NCBI GenBank assembly: GCA_003344405.1
Contig: NOWV01000114.1
Coordinates: forward strand, 181,066 to 245,065
DNA: 64,000 bases
Source: Trichoplax sp. H2
Taxonomy: Eukaryota; Placozoa; Uniplacotomia; Trichoplacea
Direction of reading: 5' to 3'
Shown: one piece after another, positions 43,243 through 55,900 of the stretch
Numbering within the stretch: the first letter of the stretch is position 1
Layout of the letters: every line of letters begins with the position of its first letter
Translations under genes and position numbers: made by a program
Notes under the pieces: generated by a model
What the model was told of the DNA's origin: nothing
Seen by the model: the letters and a program-made list of their open reading frames with translations, nothing else
Database searches by the model: none

Positions 43243-46200
43243 ATGGGCGAAGACGAAATTGTTCCAGGTATAGATAAGAAATTAATCGAAGAATTTAAGA
43301 GAGATTTCGAAGGCGATGCTAAAAATTTAATTGCAAGAAACGTCATCACGCGCCATGGTCTTTCTGAGACATATCTTGATCGGGCTATTGTAAATGCGAC
43401 TTCCCATGTCTTTCAATACAAAGTTTCAGAAGCCAAACCAATAACGTGAGTATACGGCTGTAGTGTACACTGTGCAGTATAGTACTGTATATCCACATAG
43501 CCACATGCTGTACTGTACACTACATTGTACAGTATATTGTGTACAGTACAGCATGAGTTGAACGGTTTATTTTTACAATTATAAAATAAAATAAAATATA
43601 AAATAAAATTGATCTGAAGATAAGATTTTAATTATTAATTTCAATTTTAGAAATAATATCAATCAGTCAATCAAAAATATTCAAAATACGTTAGCTGCGG
43701 CAGCAAATTAATTTATCTTAAGTATTTACTCGCTTTCGTGAATGATTGCCATTACATTGAGAAATACTTTTGTCCAGTAAAATACGTACCTGACGATTCT
43801 TTTTCAGTCAAGCTGTCCTTCTAGTTCCTTCGATTATTTTATTATAGTTATTAACTAGTTGTACCATTATCAGTAAGGTTAATGATTTTTTTACAGTTCC
43901 TTAATTTAGCCGTACTTACAGTCGATGCTTAATAGGCCGTATATGTACTGACATACAACATAGAAATTCATTACTTTAATTATAATTCGAAGAAATCACT
44001 TTAGTTGAACCGAAACCACAATATATTTTTACTTCCCGACAGTACGGGGGCAAGCATTTCGACCATAAACCGTCTACATTATTATAGCTTGGAGTTCAAA
44101 ATGGGAAGTCATCCCTGCTGCTGCAGGGCTGTCATAGATTATACGAATTATTATTAAATAACCAGCAGTTTAGTAATTTATACTGTACTATAACTGCCGT
44201 TAAGCGATAAGGGATTGGAAATATAATTTTTGACCAAGTACTATCTCGTACATTATTAAACTACAAAGGTTACATTTTACCGATGCGTGATACCTTCATG
44301 AAAAAATTTGTTGTATTTCGCTTTTCGACCGTTTCTGCTCACACGATACATTTATGCAAGTGCATACGCGTACATCATCTATACTGTACTATAATAAAAT
44401 TTTACAGTTGAAAATATGCTTTGCCTCGTTCACTTTACAGAGTTTAGCAATGCAGGCACAGTAATTTGTAGATTTTGTATATAATAATATACGTATAAAT
44501 CACACCACAACGGGCATAATATGATCAGAACCTGTGCACAAGTAAAGTGCTGTATAGTTAACAAATATGCAAATTATCACAAGCAGTGGGTTACCAATAA
44601 TTAAGAATAATATGCAGTTAAGATGCGTATACTGAGAAGTCGGATCAATCATTAGGGTTAGGGTTCGGCGCTAAAGCATATTCTTAGTGCTTTCTAAAAT
44701 TGTACTAATTACTGTAAACTAACCGGAACTAATTTTTTTAATACAGGTGTAATAATTAATTAATTGCCTGCTAGCGAAACCCGTGGAAATTCCACGCAAT
44801 ACAGTACTTGTATAGTGTGATTTTAAGCTAATAAAGTACTGCATGGGGTTTTATTAAAAATTAATTAGTTATAATAATAGATGAAATACTTAAGGACAGA
44901 ATTTCAGAATTTTTGATATTGGATAAATTAGCTCGGCCTTCCCATGAGTTTATCACTCTGCTGATTTAGATTTTGCTATTTAGTGGTGCAACATAATAGA
45001 AGTACTACTGTACACTCAGTGTACAGTATATTACAGCACTATAAGCGTATACGTACTGTACATATCTATTGCATTGTTCTAGTGACAATATAACACTGAG
45101 CATGTAAAATAGAATCATAGAATATAAATGAGGATAATTTGATGATAATTATAATGTGAAGCACTGTAGTTGCAGACTACGCGTACACTACTAAGTTCGA
45201 TGCAACGATCAAGATCCATCCTGCAGTTGTGCGGCTGTAATAAAGCTTATTCTAATTCTGAATCATCTCGGCATCTTGTCTGATCGTTGTTGCATTTAGT
45301 TTTAGATCTACTATATGACTGTGCACATTGCAGTTCGGTTCGTTGAAACCTGGCTTGTGCTTCTAGTGTACCCAGTTAAATTTACTTGATTAATATACTC
45401 CTAAAACGTTGCAATATGCATTGTACTTGCGGATTAATATGCTCGTATATGCATGTATGAGTCGGCTTTTCATTATTTTCGTGATAAATATTTATCATCA
45501 TCTGTGCCACAAGTTAACATTTGTTACTAGTATATAATACTTATATAAAATTAGTGTCGTCGGCGCTTATACTGTCGACTTATAAACGATGTTTGTTACA
45601 ACGACTTACCAGTAGCTTATCAACATCTGTATGTATACTATTATATACTATACTGTACTGCACATACTGGTGTATGTAAGCTAAAAAACTACATCAAATT
45701 GATATATTATCTATAACTTGCAAGTTGCAACATTGTGGAAAATTTAAAACGGAGTAAAGTGAATTTGTGAGATCTGATGCAATATATGAGTCGCATATAC
45801 AGTATGTTAACCGTACTGTATACATCGTAACTCAGGCACTTAGGCAAGTGTGGGTAATCAATTAAAAAGCAGAGTGTAATGAGATTATACTGCGTAGCAC
45901 AAATAGAATCAAATTATATTTAGAGTCATACTAGAGGTGCGATCAATATTACGATAATTTTCGAACGTATCCTTGATTGTAAGATATTATAACTATGTAA
46001 TAGTAGTACTATAGCAGTAAGTTAATTATATTAGGTGAAATATCAGTCACAGCGCAGTACGCGTATAAGGTAATCTCTAATAGATTGATAGATGATTACA
46101 TTAAGTGGGCTATTTAACTAATATTGCATTTATGATGACTTTTATCGGCAGTAATCAACTTAGTAGTGGACGCTGTTGGTTGTTTGCATGTTTAAATGCC

Positions 46201-49200
46201 ATACGTATTCCGTTTATTCGATTTCATAAATTGGAAGAATTTGAATTCAGTCAATCTTACTTGTTTTTCTGGGATAAAGTTGAGCGATGTAATTACTTCC
46301 TCGATGTATTTGAGGAGGTTGCGAGAAAGAAAGAAGCAGTTGATGGACGCCTCATGATGTTTTTACTATCAAATCCAGTTAATGATGGTGGTCAGTGGGA
46401 TATGCTTGTTAATTTGATTAAAAAGTATGGGCTAATACCTAAGAAGTGTTGGAAAGAAAGTAGCTGCTCTGAAGCATCTCGTGATTTCAACAGAATATTG
46501 AATTACAAGGTACTGCTATGCATATCTGGCATACGACATCTTACTTCATTTATGTTATAGTAAACTTTTCGTTGCAATATAGACATACATATTTTATAGC
46601 CTCTTTAGAGTGAAAGTCTGCGATGTCGCTACGTATTTGTAATATAATCTAATCCTTAATTAACAGTCGAATTCAGTCATCTTATTAACGTGTTTAGTTT
46701 TACAGTATGATTTATATATGATTTCCTTTTCATCAACTAGCTTAACTATTCATCGCTTAGGTATATACTGTACCGTAAGAGTCCCTATTAAATGTATCTA
46801 ATATGTACAGTACTTAATAAGGTTATATACTGTATATTATGTATACCAGCATATAAATTAGAGATTAGAATATTGAGAGTAAGTTATGAACTGTGAGACA
46901 GAAAAATGCTTAGCTGTTTTCTGTCAGAATTAAACGGATCATAGTAGTATGCATATCCACGTAGATATAAGTTAATGTAGATTTGTGAAATACGTATGAA
47001 TTCATGTTGAGGTAGAGAGCACTTGAAAGAAATTGACTACTGTAGTCTCAGTTACAGGTGAGATTATTGTTTATAGTTCTGTTCAGCACCAATACCGCAG
47101 CCGTGTTGAAGTACACGGTATAGAATCTAGAAAACTGTAATATTTACTGTTCGTTATCATTATGAAGTGTTGCATTACTGTAGCATTCTATGTACAAAAT
47201 ACCTTAGTGGTACAAGTATGAAAATGGCTACTTTGTGATTATCAGATCCATGAGTGAGGAAAATCATCGACACAAGTATCTTTTCGGTTGTAGGAGTCAT
47301 ATCATTGCTTCTACTTTTAGCTTAGAGAATGTGCTTACCGTATCCGGACTTTGGTATTAGATACAAACGCTAACAAAGAAGAATTGCAGAAAGAAAAAGA
47401 TACTATGATGAAGGAGGTACTATAAATAGAATTATTATTCTGCAAGTATTGTACATATTTTATGTAAATGTAAATGTAAGACTTTCATGCATATTCAGGA
47501 TAACATTGCAGTTCGGTAATTGTATTTGATTGCCTCGATAGATTTCTTATCATAGGTGTTTACTGTCGGATATAATGTATGGTACAAAGTAGCTGTATGT
47601 TTTTCTGTACAGTTAATACCTTTTCTGATATGTTCATACGCTTCGTTATAACAACTTTTTCTAAAATATTGAATTGTAATTATTACTTTACGATCTACGG
47701 TATATGTACAGAAATATTCTTGTCTTTTAGCCGATTTCCGCCCAGCTGTACTCTTAAGATAAAACATGCCATAAAAATATTAGAATTGTACTGATTGTTG
47801 CTTATCGTTTTGGAAATTTTTAATTGTACATTACGGAATCATTATAGGCGTTATGTTTGCGGAAATATTGAGTATAGCGTTTAATCCACACACTATTACA
47901 CTATTAGTACTCTGTATGAGTAAACGAAGTGAATGGGCACTCTGCTAGCATATACAGTATACTGTATACGTTAAGGGTTCATATTTTTGTCACGATGAAA
48001 TATATAAATGAATCCATATTTTGGATTATATCATCGTGCAAGATAGGTCTAACTGTACAGTGCGGTATTTTTGATTGCGGAATACGGTTCGGTGCATACA
48101 GTAAAGACATTTGACGTAATGCCGAGCTATACCTGCACACAATGCCAAGTATATATGACTATAGAATGGCGAAATTTACCATGTTTATTATAAATTGTAT
48201 TATTCTACTGGATTAGTCATTGGATACGTTTAAAACGAGAATTGGCTATTTATTGATTATGAAGTTAAGATAAGATTTTATCCGTGGTCTAGATATTTGG
48301 TGTTTGTTGTATATGTCTTGGTAGTCCTCCGAGCTCATTTACTTGGGAATATTACGATAAACTGAAACAGTTCAACACGGTTTCGGATATTTCTCCTCAG
48401 TTATTCTACCAGAAATACGTAAAGCCTGTTTTTAATATGGACGACAAAGTAATGTTATTAGTATATGCTATATATATCTTAACAGTAAATAATAAGGGAC
48501 TTTTGTGGATATTATTTTAAAATTTTATTTTTACGATATGTATGAAATCATTAAGAGCTAACACATTATTTTAGATCTGCCTCGTAAATGATCCCAGAAA
48601 TCCGTATGGACAGCTTTATACTGTGGAGTATTTAAATAATATGTCGAATGGACGAATAACCCTGTATAATAATCAACCAATGGATGTTATAAAGAAACTT
48701 GCAAGCACAGCGATAAGGGATGGAGAGGTAATAGAAGTTTCTACATCAACTTTTTTGGATGGTTTATTAGGATATTTATAATTTATACATGAAGAAATCA
48801 CCATAGTTCCATAGCTCTTAGTAAAGAAATTTTGCTGTCAATGCATTATATTTGTACAACGCTAATAACTCCAGGAAGATGACGATAGCAGTAATTTGTG
48901 TGTATTGAAACGTATATTGTAGGTACTTTATTCATTTACAGATTGTAGTATAGATTTCGTAATACTTAGTAAGCTGTGTGAATTAATCTTATATCATATT
49001 ACTGTAATCTTTCGCTGATTTATTGTGTTATTACAAGGTGGGAAACTATATCTTTTAAGGCGAGTTATATTTTTGTAAACAATTTAATGATCATTTCGAA
49101 ATTCTGTAGCCAGTCTGGTTCGGTTGCGACGTTGGGAAGCACTTTGTTAGAAAGTTGGGACTGCTAGATTTAAAGTGGTATGGCGCACACTCATAGAAAT

Positions 49201-49874
49201 TTTTATGCTTAAGATTACAGTAATCATAATTTATAATATGTAGAAGGTTAATATGTTATCATGACAGTATAAAAGTGAAAAATAGATTGCATGGGTTTGC
49301 GTACTAATGATTGTATTGTAAACTGTCCTATATCTATATTACAGCCATCAGCATGACCTTGTTTTCGGCTTTTCATCTTTAAATTTGGATAAGAAAAGTA
49401 GACTCTTGTATGGAGAGTCCTTAATGACTCATGCTATGTTGCTTACTGGCGTTAGCTTTGAAATGGTAGGATTTGAATTGGGGCCGGGAAATAATTATAT
49501 TCTGACCCGATAGGTTTTAATCTTATTCTATTATAAAAATTTTCATTTCTACATGACACCTGTATGATACGTAAATCTTAATTTTTTAATGTTAAGCTTG
49601 TATTGATAATTAATTGTCGTTGTAGAAAGATGGAACAAACCTGAATGAGATAGAAAGGCGATCAGAATGGCAGCCATCTAAATGGCGTGTGGAGAATTCA
49701 TGGGGTGACTCTTCGGGAGAGAAAGGATATCTGGTTATGACCGATGATTGGTTTTCCGAGTTTGTTTTTGAAGTAGTCGTTGATAAGAAACATATTCCAA
49801 AAGACATCTTGACTATTTTAGAACAGAAACCGATAGTTCTTCCTGCCTGGGATCCAATGGGAGCTCTAGCTTAG
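43243..49874 (+). CDS. BLMH: Bleomycin hydrolase (C1B cysteine aminopeptidase)
   Basis: This is a cytosolic papain-like aminopeptidase that forms hexamers in known relatives. Eight exons, 43243-43445, 46152-46509, 47321-47416, 48293-48448, 48575-48727, 49110-49177, 49345-49465 and 49626-49874, give 467 aa (human 455). The catalytic triad is visible: Cys at residue about 76 in NQLSSGRCWLFACLNA, His in GESLMTHAMLLTG, and Asn in WRVENSWGDSSGEKGY. Other hallmarks are EEFEFSQSYLFFWDKVERC, NDGGQWDMLVNLIKKYG, KPVFNMDDK and WFGCDVGKHF. The C-terminus is PAWDPMGALA, one residue shorter than human. That end projects into the active site in this family. Intron 1 is 2.7 kb and holds further GTAC repeats and a possible alternative last exon. 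Confidence 0.96.
43463..43555. repeat. GTAC-type repeat in BLMH intron 1
   Basis: Degenerate GTAC units including CACTACATTGTACAGTATA and GTGTACAGTACAGC begin about 20 bp after exon 1. A smaller block is at 45003-45064. Confidence 0.6.
43651..43711 (+). CDS. Possible alternative last exon of BLMH
   Basis: A strong acceptor (TTTCAATTTTAG) is followed by a stretch in phase with BLMH exon 1: it completes the split Thr codon, encodes NNINQSIKNIQNTLAAAAN and stops. Splicing here would give an 87-aa product without the catalytic cysteine. The short length makes chance possible. Confidence 0.25.
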
Positions 49875-51820
49875 TTGAACGCTCAGCTTCCTTTGAAAAT
49901 TTAAAAGGATGTATTTCAATTCTTACCTCTATTTCTAAACTAAGATACAGTAGTATTGTACTTCATAACCGCCAGACATGTATCCGATGTGGGGTATCTA
50001 TACGCTTTGTGATACTTGGCGAAGTAAAACTTTGCTTTCTTACGTAAATTTAAGTTTTAGTTAAGGTTGATTTAAGTAGCCTATTGGATAACTGATGAGT
50101 GAATATTTACTCTAAAGTACACGATTGTGGATAGATTCATTGTATGATTATGACTGGAATAAACATAACTATTTATGTTAATATGTCAGATTTATTCAAA
50201 GAATATGTGTTTGTGAATCAGGCGAATACATAATCAATACTAGAGTACTGTTGATCTAATTTGGTCATTTCCTGTAATAACTTAATACGCTTTGTTTATA
50301 TAGTAATCTACACTTGCATAAAGCTGGGTCATGATTTGTCTCTAGTTTCTTCAGCTACAATATGGTACGAAATTATATTGTCCTTAATTTTCGTAAGCTG
50401 CACTTGTGCACTGTACAGAATACTGTACTAGTATAGCAGTTACCCTTATGATACAATGCTAATGTTATGTTCATGTACACCATAGGCGTCAATATTTCCA
50501 GAACTAGCATTTTAAAATTATCTCTAGTGTATTCTTAGCATGCCACTAACGACTAGCTACGAGTTAATACAGTATACCTAGTCAAGGACTACTAGTAGTC
50601 CATGGCCTAGTACAACTGCGAACTGTAAACAGCTCTATCGTATTCATTAGTTAATTACTCAGAACTCTTCGTGTTAGTCTTGTTTCTTATATATCCATTA
50701 AGTAGAATATCCCACAGAGGTGCTTATGTTGGCTTATAAACGTTAGACGCCATCTTGTAAAATATTTTTAAATCAGTTTAAAAAATAGTAAAAATCACAC
50801 GTAATATACTTTGTAATAAAGTTCTCGAGCAAATATTGAGACAGCGTATTTAGCAAAGTATAGAACTTTATTAAGACTTATAAAATATGACAGCAACGCT
50901 CATATATATAATCTATCATAGAATATTTTAGAACTTATTAGTAGTTATTATAATATACAGTACATAAAATGAGTATTCTAGAAGGTTCTACATGCATATG
51001 AGATTTGAATACGTGCGCATCTAAGACTGACCTTTACGAAGTCACTCTATTAATACTATGACATAGTTGATAACCATAGTAGATTATTTAGTGAGATTAC
51101 AATTTACGAATTATAAATGTCCAATAGTTCATACTGCACCATATTGGCTCCAACTGCCGACACTGTAATCGCCAGCTCTCCCTTAAAAACTCCCGGCTTT
51201 TATACCGTAGGTTGTTTACATAACATATAATCTACAGTAAGCCTTCCTAACACTTCGAAGTCCTAATCATTGTGGTTCTTCACTTTGGTTCTAACATAAG
51301 TACTCTGAGTCATAATATAGGTACCGCACTAATCCTAGAACTTTCAAAACGTCATTTATCTACAAGTATTGGTAGAGTGAACGTTCCTTCTTTAGTAGCC
51401 TCTGGCATAAGTCTGTTGTGCAGACTGCATACTCAAAATCAGTATCAGAAAAATATCTCAAAAAAACGCATATCAGCGCATCTATGGCATCTACGTACAA
51501 CTGAGCCCGTTGCATATCGTAGTGTACGAATTATCTGGATTCTACACTGCAGCAATCACTACCTTAGAGAAATCCCGAACGCAGGAACAAATCTATAGGC
51601 AAAAATACTGTAGGAATTTCATACTGAGCTATGTAAATTTCACCCATAATTATAATCGAAGGCATCGAGTAAGGGCATAAACACCCAGCTGCTCGTTTGA
51701 ATGAGCGAGTGAGGGGGGATTTTTGACATACAGTAACGTGATAAAATAATATAGTCTTTACCGCTAAAAACATCGCCAGTATTGAAATTTTGGACCGCTA
51801 GAAATACTGCAGACACAAAA

Positions 51821-52073
51821 ATGTCAGCACTGAAGTGGGAGTATCTAGGCTTAAAAAATGTATATTGACCAAAAATTGCTACTATTATCTACAGCAGGGT
51901 TGTCAGTGCTGGTGTACTGTTATTATCAGTCTTTGGACTAGTACTCCTCAGAGTCTTTTCTGCTACAGGACCTTGTGCATCATACATACTTTCTATAGTT
52001 TAATTATGTATCTTAATTTTCTTCTCTAGACGAATATATAGAGGAACTTCCTGAGAATAGCGTTACAGCTTGA
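51821..52073 (+). CDS. Possible small membrane-protein gene, poorly resolved
   Basis: Three pieces look coding, but the joins are not settled. MSALKWEYLGLKN before donor GTATAT starts at 51821. A hydrophobic stretch with VVSAGVLLLSVFGLVLLRVF follows an acceptor near 51895. A last block at about 52030-52073, after a pyrimidine-rich acceptor (TTTTCTTCTCTAG), reads DEYIEELPENSVTA and stops. Phases do not close with the donors I can see. I do not recognise the family. Confidence 0.25.
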
Positions 52074-52165
52074 AATCGAAAATTCACTTAGACACTGTTG
52101 ACTGCTTTATCGTTAAAAATATCATTTTATCATGAAAGCTTATTAAATCTATAAGTGCTAGCTAT

Positions 52166-52265
52166 TGTACTGTACAGTACAGTACTCATATTAAGAAATA
52201 ATAAGTTTGGTTACGGCTACTGTACAGTACTGTACAGTGTACAGTATAGTCTTAGTACTGTAGGC
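52166..52265. repeat. GTAC palindromic array
   Basis: Two blocks of GTACTGTACAGTAC type lie in the BLMH/CPAP tail-to-tail region, away from any assigned start codon. Confidence 0.85.
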
Positions 52266-52966
52266 ATAATACAACTACGGTTCCGTAACAAAAAAGTACA
52301 GTAAACATAATTTTGTACAGGATCGATACAGGATAAAATATTATTAAAGAATCAATCATACCATATATTTTAAGGCTTGAGAGCCATAGGTTGATCAGGA
52401 TATCATAAATTATAGAGCTTAATGAATTCTAAAAAATGTCTCGCTAAGTCTTAATGTTTGATTTACAGGTTAAGTTATATTTATTTCGTCAACATACTCG
52501 GACAATATTTGATGGTTAGATATTTCACACAGTATTGCATAGTTTATACAGCTGTTTATATTTCATTCGTCCAGGGAGGTAATTTGGTATACTCAAGTTC
52601 TCATAAGCAACAGTTAGTCCATTATAAGAGCAACTGTGTATGACAATGATATAATTGTGCTTTTAATACGTGATATAATATAAAATACTTTTGTAAATTA
52701 AATAACCTTACGATTAAACGATATGAAAGATCTGATCTTTACATTCCGTTTTAGAGCAATGCTTATAAGAAAATTGTAATACGATATTACAAAAATCAAT
52801 GAGTTTCGCGATTGTCTATCGTATGCAGATTCTTAGTGGTTTATTTAGGAAACAATATTTATCTTGCTTATCAGTTTACTAGCTTGTGTTCAATAGGAAA
52901 TGGAAGCCGGTGGCATTGGTAATTACGTAATAAAGGATCGCAGAATAAGACTGTTGGCAATACTCG

Positions 52967-55900
52967 TTACCTTGTCGAATCGGGTAATTTAGATTTTTCC
53001 AAATGTGACGATTCTAAGCTTTCAATCTTTTCATAATTCTCCTCCATTCCATCAGGACTGATATATTTAATACTTTTATCGGGAAAAACGACAATTTTCA
53101 TTCCGTTTGGGTAGTGGATCTCGGCTTGGTTACTGTGATAGTAAATCGAATAGACTATATTATTTGAATAAACTTGAATGAAATTACATACCCACGTAAG
53201 TATGCTTAATATAAAGAAAGCTGCTGCTTACATACTTCGCAAATCTGAGTATTTGGCGGCCATCGGTAAATGTAGTATGGTGTGTTTTCGTAGCTGCGTA
53301 ATAATAAACCTGCAAAAAGATAAATTTTAGTTACCGTAGTCTTGAGATAGCGGCCAATAAATAGTTATTCTCTCTTTGACTTGTATTACCTCTTTGTCCG
53401 GGCTTATCTTTAGGATATCTCCATTGTATAAATAATTAACAGATAAAGTCCCGTCAGCATTAATTTCTTTACTGCTTCCATCAGAGTAGTATATTACTCT
53501 ACTACAATCGGTAAACGTTCTTTCTACAATTCCGTTTCCGTGTTGTACTTCTTTGTAATTGTCTGTTAAATTCACGATGTGAGCAACTGTCTCACTGGCT
53601 TCTTGCTCATAACTTTCAAGAACTGCACATTTTGGCGTGTTCTTAAGTTTATCTATTAAGGTCTTGTAATCGCAAATATTGTTCGATAACCTTATCAAAA
53701 GATTTAAATGATTAGAGAATCATATAATTCTGTTTAGATAAGTATCGGCATTTTAAAATCGATTAAATGCGTATTATATACTGTACATAAAATTCAAGAA
53801 AGTTACATTTTTTCGTCTTCAGGCCATTTCTTCATTAACAAAGGTAGAGAATAGCACATATTATGAATGAAACATTTTAAATAATTGCGACTATAAACAA
53901 GTATGTACTAACCGTAGAGAAATTCGAACCGGTTGTAACTTTTGTCGGTTCTAATTAGAGAAAATAAAAATATCTGCTTCATATAGGTTCTAGATTACAA
54001 GACTTGGTGAGTACTTACCATTATGATCATAAATCTTTGTTTTTCTCATAACGATCTGATTATTTTGATTATGCAAGAATTCTCGGTTTTGACAATTTTT
54101 TAGTCGATATCTTTCTAGGATTACAATTTCTTTACGTAATTCCTGGTTTTGCTTCTCAAGAGCGTCAATACGATTGCGCAAACGGGCTACACTTGCAGAC
54201 CAACGTTTTTCACGATTGATTAACTCGTCCTCTAGTATCTGTTTCTGAAGATAGTACATTTATTGGTCAATCTTGGAATCACATTAATTGACTGACTTGC
54301 ACTGAATAGTTACAATTTAAGCAAAACAGTTTATCTATTACGATATGAAAATTCAATTTTTAACACTGCTGATTACATTTAATTCTAGATATAGAAGATA
54401 TGTATGAGATAATAAATGTTATAGCAACCCCCAAAAATAGTGATAGGGCTGTATACAGTACATAAAATCGGAACGATGAATTAACAAGTATGATACACAA
54501 TAGCACGTTCTTAAAGTTATAATAAGTGGATCATATTGCAACTTATACAAGCTTCCTTCGTAATACAAATTTATTATTACTATTTTCCGTAGTTAGTAAT
54601 TCATTCTAATAATGTAACGCTTACAGTCGTACTTGAAGGGTAACGGTACATTGCAAAGATCCAGCCAGTTACACTTACAGCAAATAAAAGGGGGGCTGCA
54701 ATCATGGTTATAACTACGATCACAAGCATTATGGAGCTGTACAGTTACTATGTAACTAACATTATTGTGTATGCCAGATTAATACAGTAAACGATTTACG
54801 CCATCGGACTGTTTACTTGGTCGCCTGGTGAGAGGATATTGTATGTTACTTTTATTAGTTGACTTATATGCTGAATTAGAGTTTTTAAACGACGTTGAGG
54901 GTTTAGACACGAAAAGTCTAAATGACAAACGTTTATCAAAACCATTCATAGGACTAGATTGTTTTTATTATAATGAGAGCTTAATTTAGCTAAGTTACTG
55001 TAATTCTACGAATAAAGTATAAATGTGTGTCAGTAGTGCTCCGTCTGCAGCGTGAACAGCGCGATTTATATTATTAAAAACATTATAAAGCATAAATGTG
55101 TGTCAGTAGTGCTCCGTCTGCAGCGTGAGCAGCGCCATTTATATTATTAAAAACATTATGTGGCAAAGCAAACGACAAACGAACGATCGAAGTAGCAGAC
55201 CGATATATATACTGTATATATCGGAGATGATTTCAGAACCAAGGACGCAGACTGAATAGATTGGTCAAGCATATAATTCATTTTGTTTCGGCATTAGAAC
55301 GGGCTCTAACAGGTTTAATCTATTAGTTCAGATTTTATAAAATATACTAGACGATAACCGAAATACCAATGCAAGGCTTGGTAGTGAAAGCTGTGTGTAA
55401 GAAATTTAACCTGTGTCGAAATAGGTTTTATAGCACAGGTGGTTTTTAATAAAAGCAACAATCAGACGGACAATACGGTTTAATAATAAAATAAGGTGTG
55501 GATCCCTATACTAATTATCTAAATTGAGTAATTATACAGCAGTGGTGAATAGTTGAAGGTGATACGTTCAATGCTTTCCATACCTCCTTGGCGCTATATC
55601 AATAAGAATTACTACTGAGTTATTTACTTAGGTTCAATATGATGTTATGCACTCCTTACTTGTTGCACTAACAATTCTTTATCAGCGTTTTCAGATTTAT
55701 TAAATGATGCTTTTGAATCTTTACGGTACTGTTCATATATTCGACGTTGTTTACGTAGTTTCCGGATTTCATCCTCTTTTATGTCATTAAATTTCTTGAT
55801 TTCCTGCGATTTCCAAATTAAGAAATCATCTCTCTCTTTCTTTATTGTCTCTTTCACCTGAGTCGAGATCAAGTACTAAGATATAGTCAAAGTATATTTC

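Larger units (their letters stand above)
49875..52966. other. Tail-to-tail region between BLMH and CPAP
   Basis: A GTAC array occurs at 52166-52265 with the composite CTGTACAGTGTACAG, an exception to the 5'-flank pattern. The plus strand at 51821-52073 may carry a small gene, listed separately. I see nothing else convincing. The open frame at 51272-51598 (+) shows no family resemblance. Confidence 0.5.

Noticed and set aside
44651-44668. Telomere-like TTAGGGTTAGGG, and CCCTAAAAACCCTAA at about 31973
   Set aside because: Only about two units each, too short to claim an interstitial telomere.
51272-51598. 108-codon ORF (+), considered as a retroelement remnant
   Set aside because: No reverse transcriptase, integrase or gag motif in any frame and no terminal repeats seen.
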